DNA of 64,000 nt, taken from assembly GCA_026545225.1 (NCBI GenBank), contig CM048848.1, positions 16,171,353 to 16,235,352 on the forward strand, read 5' to 3'. Of this stretch, positions 44,784 through 58,309 are shown in pieces (within the stretch, counting starts at the first letter, position 1; each line of letters opens with the position of its first letter). The notes under the pieces are model-generated. The model was not told the DNA's origin, did not search any database, and saw nothing but the letters and a program-made list of their open reading frames with translations. Position numbers and translations under genes: made by a program. The stretch is from Cornus controversa. Its lineage: Eukaryota > Streptophyta > Magnoliopsida > Cornales > Cornaceae.

Positions 44784-44960
44784 CTGTTTGGTAACCGTTT
44801 ATATTTAGCGTTTATTGTTTAAGTATTTATATAAACAGTGTTTATGTTACGATTTTGTTTATCCATAAACATAAGTGTTGTTTGATAATGAAAAATCGTT
44901 TGGTTTGTTTTAAAAATCATAAACAGAAAAACATGTTTGTTAACCCTAAACTATTTTTTT
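44784..44960. mobile_element. MITE family B, half copy
   Basis: CTGTTTGGTAACCGTTTAT and the next ~110 bp match the left end of the complete copy at 47852, including GTTTATATAAACAGTG. The sequence then diverges. Confidence 0.6.
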
Positions 44961-45139
44961 TTTTTTAAAAAAAATCAACACAATAAACTGTATAAAAAGT
45001 CAAGTTTATGTTACAACAAATCTATAGAGCAAAAAATATGCATAAAAAAGAAATAAATAATATTGGATTACATATATATCTACACACAGTAAATAATACT
45101 GTAAATCTATAATGACCAATAACCCAGAAAAGCCCTAAC

Positions 45140-46350
45140 AAGTAGGGTAATGCACACGATTCGGTTCTTTTCAGTTATTGGGAGAACCAGAACCAGAATC
45201 GTTCCCAACGGTTCTTTAATTTTGAAACCGGAATAAATAAGTTCGATTCAATTCGATTATTATAGGAATTGTATTTAACCTTATAATAGTTATTTGATAT
45301 ATACTAGTTTAAAGCACGTTCATCAATAAATAATAAATTAAAATTTTATTATAACATTCAAAAAAAAATTAGTAAAAGGAAACCAAAGCCTGAATGTGAT
45401 GACCAGCTAAAATACTCATCAAATAGCCAATTAATTCTTTATATAATCTTATGTATAAAAAAAATGATCTTAAGCAAATAATGGCAGAACTACATAGGCT
45501 AACAAATACCCATCATTTCAAAAGATGTTTGGCAGTAAATCATTCACCAGTTGCCAATTTCTATAGACGGGAAACTAAAATGTGCAAGGAAAGGAAAAAG
45601 ATAAACAACAATAAGAAAAACACAAAATAAAACAAAAGCTTATTGAAACAATACAATACATGCTGGAGGAAGAAATAATTACAAATGTAGAGCAACTATC
45701 ATAAAAACAACAACCAGTTTGTATTGATGTCTCAACCGAAAACTTGAATATGATGGCAAGCTTTTTCTAGGATCCTATCCAAATCAAGGAACATGTTATT
45801 TCATGTTTTCATTACTTTGTCAATACACACACAAATGTCCTTACATGTAAAACTTAAAATATATCTCAAATTAAACTATATGGCTGAACAGTTTTTAAAC
45901 TTTTTATGAATTTATTTATTAAACAAGTCAAAAGCAGTAGGATACTCGGACTTTTAGTTGAAGTGATACCTCCTCATTCCAAATAAAAAGTTACTCAAGT
46001 ATCTACCCATATATATATATATATATACAAACACATTTGATTTAGCTAATTTGAAAATTAGTGGCAATATTTTTTGCTTTCAGAAAAGATATCAATCACA
46101 AAATTGAACTTGAAAAAATAATGCAAAACTGCATAAGCTAAAAAATAGACATCGTCTTAAACATTATATCAAAGTCCAATGATAATAGAATTACTCAACA
46201 CACTAAAGAAATAATTAAATTAATTATCTATAAAAAAAATGAATTTGGGCAAATAATGAATGTTTGGTAGTAAATCGTAAATTACATGAAGTTCTCAATC
46301 TAATCATCAATTCAATAAAGTTTCATTCCAATTTTATGGATCATCACGTT
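45140..46350. other. hAT-like end plus unassigned sequence
   Basis: At 45143-45250 AGGGTAATGCACACGATTCG and repeated GAACC/AACGGTTC motifs resemble the ends of the hAT-like element at 6323. A matching right end was not found. The rest is AT-rich and non-coding. Confidence 0.4.
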
Positions 46351-46356
46351 AGTCTT

Positions 46357-46690
46357 GTCTTGCCACAAATTCAAAATTCCAAAAGTAGAGGGCAGAGAGC
46401 AGTAACACAAATTTAACTACTTTGAAAAGGTAAAAAAAAAAAAAAGGACAAAGAATAATAAGAACTTGGATGCATATTATATATAACTTCATTGTCTTGC
46501 CACAAATTCAAAATTCCAAAAATAGAGGGCAAAGAGCAGTGACACAAATTTAACTACTTTGAAAAGGAAAAAATAATAATAAGGACAAAGAAAAATAAAA
46601 ACTTGGATGCATATTATATATAACTTCATTGTCTTGTCACAAATTCAAAATTCCAATAACAGAGAGCAAAGAGCACTACTTTGAAAATCA
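46357..46690. repeat. 137-bp tandem repeat, about 2.4 copies
   Basis: Copies start at 46357, 46494 and 46631, each with GTCTTG(C/T)CACAAATTC and ending with CATATTATATATAACTTCATT in the complete ones. The third copy is truncated. Confidence 0.92.
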
Positions 46691-46929
46691 GTGCATGCTC
46701 ATCAGACGACCATTAAGAAAAAAAAAAGAAAAGAAAAGAACTCACAAGAGCTGATGTAAGCTGAGACAAAACCAAATCGAATAGTTATTAATAAGATCCG
46801 AGAGGAAGCTGCGAGCCGTGTTGATGAGAGTTAAAAGGAAGATGAGAGCTTAGATGAATAATGGAGAGCCGTGTTTGTGATTTTATAGGGGTTTAGGGAG
46901 AGTCGTGTTTGTGATTTTATAGGGGTGAA

Positions 46930-47850
46930 GAACCTAAAGGGGGAGGGGATGAATAGGTTCTACAATTTTTCTTCGTCATATTGTAAGTTTGGTTGGCAAA
47001 TGCAATCACACAATTATGGACACAAGGATTTATAGAGGAAAACTACAATGTGGGGTAAAAAACCTCTTGGCCCTCAGGCCCGAACTAAGCTCCACTATGT
47101 CTGAAAGGGAAGTACAGTAATTCTCTAATCACTCTCTCACTCACCCAACTCACCACATAGTCACTCCAGTTCTCAACGCAGTTCACAGTCTTCCTAGGTC
47201 TGAACCACTCTCACCAATCCTCACAACAGCTTTTTCGCTCTCAACCCAGCCCAGGCTTCCCAAAGCCCAAGCTATCTCTCACTAATCTCACCACAATCAC
47301 TCACACTCCCCCTGTCCAAAGTATCCTTATACTTGGATTATACATAGTGAATGTGGAGTCAGTTCGATGTAGCAAATAGCAACTCTTCAAGCTTTGATTG
47401 TCGATCTTTAAAGTCCTGCTTGATGATGAATAAAGCACTTAAACTTTAGGCACACAATGACGCTTGAATTTCTTCAAGGATAGGCTTCAGTGAGAATCAC
47501 ATAATGATGCTTGAATTTCTTTAAATATAGGCTTCAGTGCGAATAATTCTGAATGTAGCTTCCAAGGTCTTGTAAACAACTACTCTTTCTATGAATCTCG
47601 TTCTCAGCTATTCAAGTTTCCATTTAGCGTGGTACATTCACTTTAAACAACTGTCTTGGCATTGCTTGTCTTGATACTTGTTCTTAAAATCAGACACATC
47701 TACAACTGGAGTATAAATTAGTAGCACAAAAATCTCAAATACAAGTATAATAGTTTGCAGTTTAAAGGATAGAGAGTATGAGCACAATTCAGCAAAACAA
47801 TAACATAATTGAACAAAATCAGTATATATACGTTCAGCAAACTCAGCAAT
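46930..47850. other. Unclassified repeat-like sequence
   Basis: It begins near AAAGGGGGAGGGGATGAATAGG, a phrase with counterparts near 56955 and 58310, followed each time by a run towards a CACAATT/CTACAATG-type segment. This looks like a dispersed retroelement family, but no domain or boundary is visible. Confidence 0.35.
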
Positions 47851-47851
47851 G

Positions 47852-48437
47852 CCCGTTTGGTAACCGTTTATGTTTTGTGTTTATTGTTTAAGTGTTTATA
47901 TAAACAGTGTTTATGTTACAATTTTGTTTATCCATAAATATGAGTGTTGTTTGATAACGAAAAAACATTTGACTTATTTTAATTTTTAATTTTTTTAACA
48001 TGGGTGCCCCTAAGTAACTATTTCTTATTATCAAGTATATTAGTAATTATTCATATTGTATCCAATATTTTTTTCTTAAGGCAATTGATGTTCTTTAATT
48101 CTGTCAACACTTGATAATTCTAATATTTTGATCGTTGTATCAAATAATAGTCTTTTATAATTTTTTTTCTTTTCATTTTCTCACTTTTAGTTTTAATTTT
48201 TAATTAAAATAATATAATGACCATTTTAGATAAAAAAGAAAAAAAAAGTTTTTTTTTTTTTCATAAACATAAACAATAAACATCATTTTGGTGTTTAGGA
48301 TTTGAAGGTTTATGAACAGTGTTGTTTTAAAAACGTTTATACAATTTATAAACAAAACAAAAATTATCAAACATGTTTATTCTAAAAATTTGTTTTTATA
48401 AACAATAAACACTAAACATAAACGGTTACCAAACGGG
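47852..48437. mobile_element. MITE family B, complete (586 bp)
   Basis: The left end CCCGTTTGGTAACCGTTTAT is matched on the other strand by the right end, and the match runs on (GTTTATTGTTTA) to more than 30 bp. There is no coding sequence. Flanks share AGCAA near the ends but give no clean TSD. The internal region is AT-rich with long A and T runs. Confidence 0.75.
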
Positions 48438-48439
48438 AA

Positions 48440-49700
48440 AAGCAAACTCGACAATTAGATATCAGCAACTCAGCAATATAAAATCAATATATCAACCATA
48501 TGATAGCAGCAATTTCAGTAGTACAAAATTAGCATTTCAACCATAATAAAAGCCAACAAATCAGCATATTAAAAACCACGAATCAACAACATTGAACCAG
48601 CAAATCAGCATATTAGAATCAACAATTCAGCATTTCAAAAACAACAAATCAACATTATTTAAACCTTAAAACAACAACATATTTAAACTCAAAACAACAC
48701 TATTTGATTCTCAAAACAGCAACATATTATGCTCAAAATAGCACCTTAAGTTTTGGACAACAACATCAAAAATTCAGCAACTCAAGTTTTGGACAGCAAT
48801 ATGAAAATTTCAGCAGCTTAAAGTTTTGGACAGCAATATGGAAATTTCAACAACTTAAAGTTTTGGACAGCAATAACATAGCAACACAGACATTAAACAG
48901 AGATTTAAACACATCAAAATAGGCACTCTGCAAATTGTAGTCCAGCTAACTAATTTTAGAGAATTCAGTAGCAATTAGCAACATGAGTTTTAAGAACGTG
49001 AATGCAAGTCAGATTTTTTAGAAACAAGAAAGTTCAGCAACCAGAGTTTTAAGAACACAGATGCAAAGATTTAAGGTCACAAAATTCTAGATGACAGCAT
49101 GTATAATTCAGTAAAACATAAATCCAAATTACAGATTCATTAGCAATATAAGCAACACTTCTGAACCAGAATTTTGTTAGAATAGGAGCAATACACAACA
49201 ACTTGAAGTAGCCGAATAGGAGCAAACACATAACAATCTGAATTTAGACAACATTGAAGCAAACACACCACAATCTGATTTAGATGAAATAGAAGCACAT
49301 ATACCACAAACAAAATTTCAAGAAACAACAAAAAATTGTGTGCGCCTGTGTTTGTGTGTGAATCAAAAACAAAGCCTCCCTGTGAGAATATCTCTCTCTA
49401 GCGGTTCGTGATGTTATCCTCTCTATCATCATCTCTCGACAGCCGGCCACACTCATCTCTCTCCAGCCAACCACACTCATCTCTCTCCAGCGCGGCCATT
49501 GCCATCGACGACCAACCCTCCTCCCCTTATTACCGATTGACAGCCAGCCATCCACTCTCTCTCATCGCAGAGGCCATCAGCCCCTCTTCTTTCTCTTCCG
49601 ATGGCAGTACATCTCTCTTTCTTTGATGTATGTATGTGTAATAATATATATATGTTTGTATGTGTGATATTATATAATATACATCTCTGAAATTTATTTG
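48440..49700. other. CAGCAA-rich low-complexity sequence
   Basis: The plus strand is full of irregular CAGCAA, TCAGCA and CAACAA phrases from about 47760 on, interrupted by the MITE at 47852, which seems to have jumped into it. No coding sequence. Ser-rich open frames around 49408-49626 reflect repeated CATCTCTCTCCAGC phrases. Confidence 0.5.
48749..48878 (+). repeat. 36/37-bp minisatellite, four copies
   Basis: AGTTTTGGACA starts at 48749, 48785, 48822 and 48859. Units carry GCAATATGAAAATTTCAGCA or close variants; the last copy is partial. Confidence 0.9.
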
Positions 49701-52550
49701 GGAATTTGAATGTTATAATTTTTTTTTGAAAAGTGTGTGCAGGGACGGTTATTTATAAATAGAAAGATAGTATCATATTGTTCGCTTTGGACCTAAGTTA
49801 ACACAATTTTGTTATTAGACTTTTAAATCCAAAAGGCCTCGTATTATGTAAATCTTCAAGCTTACTTATATAACGCATCCCCTTTTCACACTATGGCCTT
49901 TTCACACTAAGGCAACGTAGGATCATAAGAATCGTGAACTCTTAGCCGCTAATACAGTAGCTCGACAATCTGCCCACCAACAACTAAGGTCTCCACGATC
50001 AGTTTTCAGAATTGGGAGAGCAAAGAACAAGTCAATATGTTTTTTAAATATAAAATGAGTATATATGTACTCATAGTATTTAAGTATTTATATACTCATT
50101 TTTAATTATATATATACTTATTTTAAATTTATATACTCATTCTTTTTACACTGAGTGACAAAAACACTGTAGCCACTATCTTCCTCCTTTCAACTGAAAG
50201 CCCTGGGCCCCTAACTCGACTTTCTATCTCTGCATCTCATCTGCAACGACCAGCTATTGTCGGCAACCACCGGCCATTATCGACAGTGACCGGCGATTTT
50301 CGGCGACTCGAGTAAATTCTCTCTTTTCATATCTGTATTTTTCTTCCCCTCCCATCCTCATCCTTTTTCTCTCTCTTTATTCTCATACCTCTTTCTCTCT
50401 CTTTGGACTGGTTAGTGTTATCTTTGGTAAATCACAAAAATGCAATTAAATGTTTCCACGGAAATACATTTCAATTTTTTTTCTCCCACCCTATGCAAAG
50501 AAACGAATTCATAATCTATGTGGAGTCATCAGAATCAAAAATTGGTTTATTAGAATCAATACAAATGCATGTACTCTCCTTTGGAAAGGCCAAAATTTTT
50601 ATTTATTTTGGACAAAAATTACATAAAAATGGAAAAATAATAGTTTCAATTGTTCTAGGAATCAAATAAACCACTTTTCAGCCCATGTACAAACATAATA
50701 CAAGAATTGTATTTCTGGGGTATATTGAAACAACCACTAACTGTTATCTATGGTCCCTGTGAGAATACTAGTTTAGTCATATTTGAGTCCTTAGCTGCAA
50801 TATCCTGGACTCTTGGACCTAGCACCAGCTATGTAGATTGAATTTTGATACTGACATTATTATCCAACATTATAATTATATACAAGTATTTTTAGCTTGT
50901 CTTACGTTAAGTGATCATGCTTTTGTTGTTATATTGTACTGTAAGGCCCCCAAGAGGTTTTCTCTATCGCCAACTTGTCACCTCATGTGTGACCTCAAAT
51001 TCTTATATGAATTTGAATTATACTCTAAATTTTCAGAAGATAAAGATGAGATAAATGCTATAAATTTTGTAGGGGAATTTTCACAAGGATAAATTACTCA
51101 GATGTCCCCATGGAAAGTTTCCATAAAAGATAGGTGTATCTGGCAACTTTTCAACATCGTGTAACCTTGCTTGTAGTTAGTCATGCTATGAATTACATTT
51201 CTATCAATTAGATGCTTCGCTTATTGATAATGAGGCTACACTCATTTTGTTGTTTTAAAAGAGGAGAACGCACTATATGGCAGGGTGATAATGAGGCCAC
51301 TCTCATTTTGCTTCTTTTTTGAGCTTTCTTTGCATAAAGCTGGGTTTGGTATTGGAACACACTACCATATAGGGAATGCATTGTTTTATTGGAAATTGAG
51401 GTAGTGAACATTCTATCTTTGCAAATGTGTAAGGGATGTCTAAGTAGCCTTAAAGATGGAACAATATTTAGAAGTTAGCTAACAACAAAGTAAGGGATGT
51501 TCACTTTCACGTGGACTCACATCTCGCCGCTGCATATCATTCTATATCTATCGCTTGTCTAAAACTTCTCCGAAGTGCGAAAAATTTGCAATTTTTTCTT
51601 AATCAATCAAAGATTACAGGTATAAAGATGTTCTTTATTCTTTATATTCACTCATCACTTTAGCATAGATTTTACTCACTTTGTTTGTTTTGTTAATTTT
51701 AATCGGTCTTTCCAATTTATTGAGTGAATTTTGCATATTTCTTCTTAATCAACGATTTGTTTGTTTCTTGTTATTCAATCAGATATTTCTTTTTATGCTT
51801 TTGAGGTCACTCAATTATTTTGTCCTAAATTTATTTTTCAATATGCATGATAGATAATATGATATGTATGTTCTCATAACATTTCAGTTACTTTTGCTTA
51901 TTTTGAGAAAATTAACATAGTATTACACAAATATTGCAACACAAAAGGTGATTGAGATTAAAGAGAACATCAACTTTTGCCTCCTTCTTTTTCTTCTTTT
52001 GCATCATTTACAAAAGTGAACTCTTTTAGACAGTTTTTCGTTAAAATATAATTTTATCAGTGATCAAGTTCTTATGTTGAATATCAAGAAATGAAAATTT
52101 TGTCAATTAGTTCTCGATGTTGAACATCAACTTTTGCTCCTGTTCTTCTTCTCTCTCTGCCTCCTTTTCAAAAAGTGGCTTCAATATCTACTTTAGATAG
52201 CTTTTATTATTCAGATACAATTTTGTCAGTGCCCTATTTTCAATGTTGAATATCAAGAAATGAATATTTAATAGTTAGTTGTTTGTGTGATTTTTTTTTG
52301 ATAAGTTAGTTATTCGTGTGAATGAACATTGCTTCTAGCAAGTTCTATTAAAAATTTATTTGAAAATTTAGCTGTGGAGGGCAGAGGTTGTGGTCTTTTC
52401 ATAGACGGATGATTAAGGAGATTATTTTTCTAGCTTTGGAGAATTAGCAAGAAACTTTTTGAAGATTTGTAATTCTCTTTTATAGTATTGCATCTAGATA
52501 AAATATCAGTTTTTTGAATCAGAACTTCTATTTAGGTTGAGGCAGTCCCG
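49700..52550. other. Upstream region of BDP1; no other gene seen
   Basis: The acceptor TTCTATTTAG just before GTTGAGGCAGTCCCG (52536 on) suggests a 5' UTR intron, whose first exon could lie near 51480-51620 with a donor at ACAG|GTATAAAG. Bases 51228-51310 contain a short direct doublet GATAATGAGGC. The remaining open stretches are unrecognised. Confidence 0.35.
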
Positions 52551-55500
52551 ATGGCATTTGATTTGGACCCTTTTGATGATATCCTTCCTGACCATGCTAC
52601 AAAGATTGGTAAGTAATGGTTTCACACTATTTTCAACTTGTTGTATATTAAGGGTTTTCTTGCTTCAAAGGGATCAATTGTTTATATTAAATGCTGTTGC
52701 AGCTAGGGCTGGTGGCAAATTTCAACCTAAGGCCAAACCCCGACCAAGAAATGGTTCATCCGTGTCTATCACTTCCACACAATTAGTTCAGTCTGTTGAT
52801 GTTGTGGAGAATGGATCAATTGATCTTTATTCATCTTTGTCTACCTCAGAGACTCTCGGGATTAAAGAATCATTGGGAAACTGTAAAAATTCTTTATCAG
52901 GAGTTCATTCTTCCAACAACAATAAAAGCTCTGAATCGGTGAACCCCTCATTAGAATATGTTGCTGTTAGAGAGAGTGTGGGCCCCATAGATGGTTTGCA
53001 ATCACACTTTGTAATGCCTGAAAGCAATGGAGATTGGCATTCTGGCTTTGCAAAATCAACTAGAGAGGTAAAGTTTTGTTTTTCTCTTTCATGTTTGTGG
53101 TGTATTGCGTCTATCTGATCTGCAAGTCCCATTACTTTCAGAATGCAGACATATTTTCTGGGTTGGAATCTCTTAATGAATTTCTTTCTCAATCTACCAC
53201 CAGAACGGGTGAGTAAGCTAAATGCCTTTTAACCTGTTGTTAGATTTCTTCGCCTTGCTTGAATTTACTGAGTGCTTTGTGTATTACTTTGGCAGTGAGC
53301 ACTGGAAATAGGTCTCCACCTAAGATAGACATGGATCCGAAACTAAAAAATGACTCCTCAACATCATGTAGTGTAAATGCAGAGGTAGAGGGTTCTGTTC
53401 TGCCTTCAAAGATGGCAACTTCTAATGTTTCTGATACCAGAAACACTGAAAAGGTACTTGGTATTCCCACTGTTTCTCCCTTTGATGTCTCAACCTCTAG
53501 GGCATCTAATTCTGCCCTAGCTGACACATGTTATGAGCTTTCCATGGGCCTAGCTCCTTTATCCTGTGAAGAAGCTGCTGTTTCTACTAGTGGTGGAGAT
53601 TTTTATGTAGATGATCAAAGGTTGGAAACAGAGGTGAGGACCTGTATTCATTTCTTCTTCTTCTTCTTCCTTTAGATTGTAACCATTCTATTATCTCATT
53701 AGAGTTATGGGGTTAATTTGGTTTGAACTTTGTTAGTTTCAGGATATGGATGTGTTTCCTTGCCTGGATAATTTAGATATTATGTCTGAGTTAACGACTA
53801 GCCCTGGTATATGTAAATTTCACCTTTCTTGATTGTTCATTTTGCTTCTATTTAACAGTGTTGAATTTCTTACTGAGACCATCTTAAATGCAGGACGGCA
53901 GGCTGGCAAGTTTTGACCCAAGCCCAAGGTACACATTGATAAGGAGAAATCTAGAGCTAGCATCTCTGATCAAGAAGTAGTTGAGTGTGTTTCATGTCCC
54001 CAGGATTCTCAGTCGGTTCGTTCTGAAGTTGAATGCATTGGCGAGGTCTCAATCCCTGCATTCCCACCTGACCAACTTCTTGATTTCTCCTCATCGAGGT
54101 TTGGTGCCATTCCCTTAGATCCTACATCTGAACTCACGATGAATGTAGAGCCAACAAATCTTATGGGGACTTCTCAATCAGACGCTGCCATCCCTGGACC
54201 GCAAATGGAGGCTGTTCCTGAAATGCCTGGAGAAGTTGTATGACGTTTGACTTTTGTGGTTCTTTTTGTTTTACATGAATAAATTATTCTATATATTTGT
54301 GTTTATCTGACCGTAATTTTTGTGTGTGTGTTTCTTTATCTTTTAAACAATAATTTTGAGTTAGGTTATTCAAAGGGCTATACATAGAAAAAGAAAAACT
54401 CATACGATATCAGATCTTTCATTGGAACACCAAAATGTTTCCACATCTGTTCAAGAGAATGAAGTCCGCAGATCAGTGAGGCAGTTGAGAAAGCAGAACA
54501 TTGCATTTGAACTTGTTAACGAGTCTGAGGATGAGGGTCATGATGATGTGGACTTCCCCGCAGAACGTCCTAGTGTTTCCGTCGTAGATGAAGATGATGA
54601 CAATGACACTGAATATCATATGGAAAATGAAACCCGAAATAGAAGAGTACCAAGAAAGTCCATGAAACCTGTTGCTGAGAAAGATAAGCCTATTCGAAAG
54701 CGTAACAAGGCCAATGGAGTAACCGTTAAATCTACAACAGTGCCTCCTAAGAAGTTCTCTCACTCTACTCGGCGAAATAAAAGACGAGGTAACTTTAGTT
54801 CCTGGGTGTTAAATTTGAGTGGCATGATGAATTTTTTCAATTACATGTTGAACAAATACCTTCTGTTTTATAGTGGACAAGGTTTTGCTTGAAACTCCAG
54901 AGGATGAAATTGACCTCCAGAAGTTGCCTATTAGGGATTTAATTCTGCTTGCAGAGCACCGGAAGCAAATGGTGCTACATGCCAATCATTATTATTATTA
55001 TTATTATTATTTATTTATTTGTAATGGTTATATGGAGTTACATGGACTCTCCTATTCTCCTCAATGTACTGTTGTTGACGCGAGACAACATTGGTATGAG
55101 TTTAGGATATGTGTTTGACACATGAATACAAATGAGACAATCTAATTCTCTACATGTGATAATGGTGGAGGAATTTTTTTTCAAATTTGATAGCAGATTG
55201 TGATGCTAATAGGTGAAGCTTCCCCCCCATCCCCCCTCCCTCCTCTTTATCCACATCATTCCATTTAATATAAATTCTAATTGATTATATTCTTAAAGAA
55301 TATACTACTTTTCTATATAACATATAACTATAATATATAATGTATTTGAATGTGCTGGACGTGTCTACACTCTACATAACCACGCGAACTATTTAGACAC
55401 ATTTCAGCCAAGTCCCTGTATCCCGAGATTTGGAATTTTTGGAGGTTTGACACTAGCACACCCACACCCATACACATAGTCCATGTAACATAGATCGATA

Positions 55501-58182
55501 AATAATATATGCATTAAGTTTTTCTTTTATCTTTTTTTTCTATATCTTTTTTTCTAATGGAGCAGTCATGATTTTCTCTTCCTTAGTGTAGCATTTCCAT
55601 AGCCTAAGTAGCTTATGCTGCTAATTTTAGCATCTCTAATTTTTTAACTACCTTTTTTTTTTTTTCCTGGAGCAGAATAAAGAGGCAACATCAGAAACAC
55701 CATTAAACAATCACAGGTATTGAAATTCTTTGAACAGGATCTATTTTCTGATCAACTTTCAGGTGCCTCATCTTTGTTTTTCTGTGGGCGTAATGGTTTT
55801 TTTGATACATACTCCATTGCACACCAATTTGTTTTTATGCCACGTAGCAGCACAATGTTAATCCAGTTCAACTTATTTTTTGGTTTGTGCATGACCATAG
55901 GTGTGTCTCTGGAATTGGAAATATATGCCATTTTCTCCATGCCTCACTGAGCTTAGCTTCCATGATATTTTTTCTTTCTTTTTTCCCGTGTTTTTCATAT
56001 TTTTGAAGTTGTCTTCAGGAAATTTTAGTGTTAAATTACTAGTACTAAAGACTCTAAGTTGAAATTCAAGTCTTTGATTAAAATTCAGACCCTTTTTAAG
56101 TGAATTATTTGAAGTATTAACTAATTATGTGCTATCAAGTTTACTTGATTGAGAAACCATAGAGTTTCTTAGTTTTCAGCACTTACAGTATTAGGGGTTA
56201 CCAAGACAGCCTTTTGTTGAATTTGTAGAGAAATTTAGATAAGGAGGGGTCTATTTTTCCTTTGCCATCAATTTATCTAACTTAGAATAGTTACATGAAT
56301 AACCAATATAGGATGTGGAACTAGATGTTACTATGGCATGGATTCCACAAAAAAAAATTAATAAACATGAATTTTCTGACAACTTCTGGGACTCTAGCCT
56401 ATTAATTTCATTTTTTGGGCAGACATTTGTAGTTTATCTTCCAGCCCACTCTCCTCCATGTTGATCTATAGCACCAAATTGTATGGGTTTTATGCGTGTG
56501 CATGTCCGTAATCAAATTTTTGTTTTTGTTTTTGTTGATTAATAAAACTTTTAAGCATTAGGAGTTCAAATGACTCCGTGATTACTGCATTTTCTTTGTA
56601 GCTGGCTCGATTCAATTCTTGACATGCAATTGTTGCTTCCATTGGCCTTTTTAGTTCAACAATTGTAATAAAACTATTTCCATGGCAGCTGAATACTTCG
56701 TTGCACTGCTAGTTGTTTGTTTTAGCTGATGATAATTATATAGGCAAGCCTATTAAGGAAAAATAAACAGACTTGAATGAGCTGGTTTGGTTGGTGGCTT
56801 TAGATACTTGACACTTGGCTGCCAGCTGTTATGTTGACTGGATGGTTTAAGCATTCCAAGTTATGTTTTTTATGTATCTACATTAATGTGTGAATGATTA
56901 TAGGTTGTAACACTATGCCCTAATGGTCAGAGTACACGAAAATACTGACCTAGACATAGAGGGGGTTGGATAGGTTTATTAATGAAATTTAACAAAAGTT
57001 CAAAACTTAAGCTATTAATAACGATATTTTGAATTTCAACTAATTAGCAAGCACGCAAAAATTAGTCATGTTTGCACATATAGAGCAAGTAAATAAAGTA
57101 AACACACAATTTTTACATGGAAAACCCAACAAAGATAAGTTGGAAGACCTAGTCTCATCATCATCATCATCTTTGCCTTATTCCCATATGAATGGGGTCG
57201 TCCACGTGAATTCTCTCCAATTGAGTGAGGGAGAATTCATTAAGAAGATTTGACGTAAGTTTTACAGTTGTCTATCTGACACTAACCCACTTCCTTTTCA
57301 CATCTGGCATGAAGACCTAGTCTAAATATATCAAATGAGAGAAAGATAGATTTGACGAACTTTGCTGCTACTGGTCAATGAATCTACTGCTCATGTGACC
57401 CGTTTCTTCTTTTGCACAATGATCTCATTGACCAGTGATGCATGTTTTATATATTTGCGTGGAAGATGATTCTGGTGTTAAGAAGCCAAGTGGCAAATGC
57501 ATTCTTTTTTTTAATTTTTAAATAAGTGGCAATTCATCCTTTTCTTATCTTATATGTTAGCTTTCTTTGGCATGATGAAGTGTGTATATTTCAGGATTCT
57601 AGATTTAAGTGGGGGGAGTACATTGGAAAGTAATGTTGGCAAGCGGCAAAAATTTGTCTATATAATATGGTTTTGATTAATAAATGAGATGGCCAGTTTG
57701 AATGGTGGGGCAAGAAGTTATCTTGATTGTGTAGAATTGCAGAGGTCATTCTCTATTCAGTTGCCATGCATTGCCATACCCTGAATGTGATAACATAATG
57801 GCACCAAACTTTTCATGTCTTTCATGGATACTTGGTTAGATTTCAGCATTTCCATATCCAATTTTGTTGTTGTGACACATTTCTCGTCTTAAAGCTGGTG
57901 TTTCTCTTAGGAACCAGAATAACCAGTTGAACACTATTACAATGTAATATGTCAACTATTGATTTTTAATTTTGGTTATAATTTCTGCTGTGCAGTGCCA
58001 GAAATTCTTTTGCCCACTATAATGAAGATGGGACCTTTGCTTCAGAGACTGGTGGAATATCTGATGTTGAACAAACAATTCCTACAATCCAGGAGAGCTC
58101 TACCTATTATAATTATCAGTCTTTCATGGGCAAAACGCCTGTTTCAAGGTGGTCGAAACAAGAAACGGAATTGTTCTACGAG
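52551..58182 (+). CDS. BDP1: TFIIIB subunit B'' (BDP1), 5' part, with one in-frame stop
   Basis: BDP1 is the SANT-domain subunit of TFIIIB and opens RNA polymerase III promoters in the nucleus. Ten exons fit with consistent phases: 52551-52608, 52703-53067, 53142-53208, 53296-53633, 53743-53806, 53894-54237, 54365-54788, 54874-54971, 55676-55716, 57996-58182 (662 codons so far). The start 'MAFDLDPFDDILPDHATK' is followed by 'ARAGGKFQPKAKPRPRN', typical of plant B''. Exon 7 is acidic then Lys/Arg-rich. Exon 10 ends inside the SANT domain at 'SRWSKQETELFYE'. The rest of SANT is not found before 64000, so the last intron exceeds 5.8 kb. TGA at 53914-53916 (codon 305, 'AGKF*PKPK') interrupts the frame; it is a CGA-to-TGA type change, a sequencing error or a sign of decay. 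Confidence 0.75.
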
Positions 58183-58309
58183 GTATATATTCATTTACAT
58201 AAATTTATAGATAAACCAAGTATTTACGTCAAATTAATGTTTTAATTGTGAAAGTTTGGACTAGAACCCGAGACTATGATAGAGAGTCGCGCAAGGCCCG
58301 TGATCTAGA

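Noticed and set aside
49408..49626. Ser-rich small protein
   Set aside because: It arises from repeated CATCTCTCTCCAGC phrases and has no further support.
52537..53118. Open frame starting at 52537
   Set aside because: It reads through an intron in the wrong frame; the ATG at 52551 with the GT donor at 52609 gives the conserved BDP1 start.
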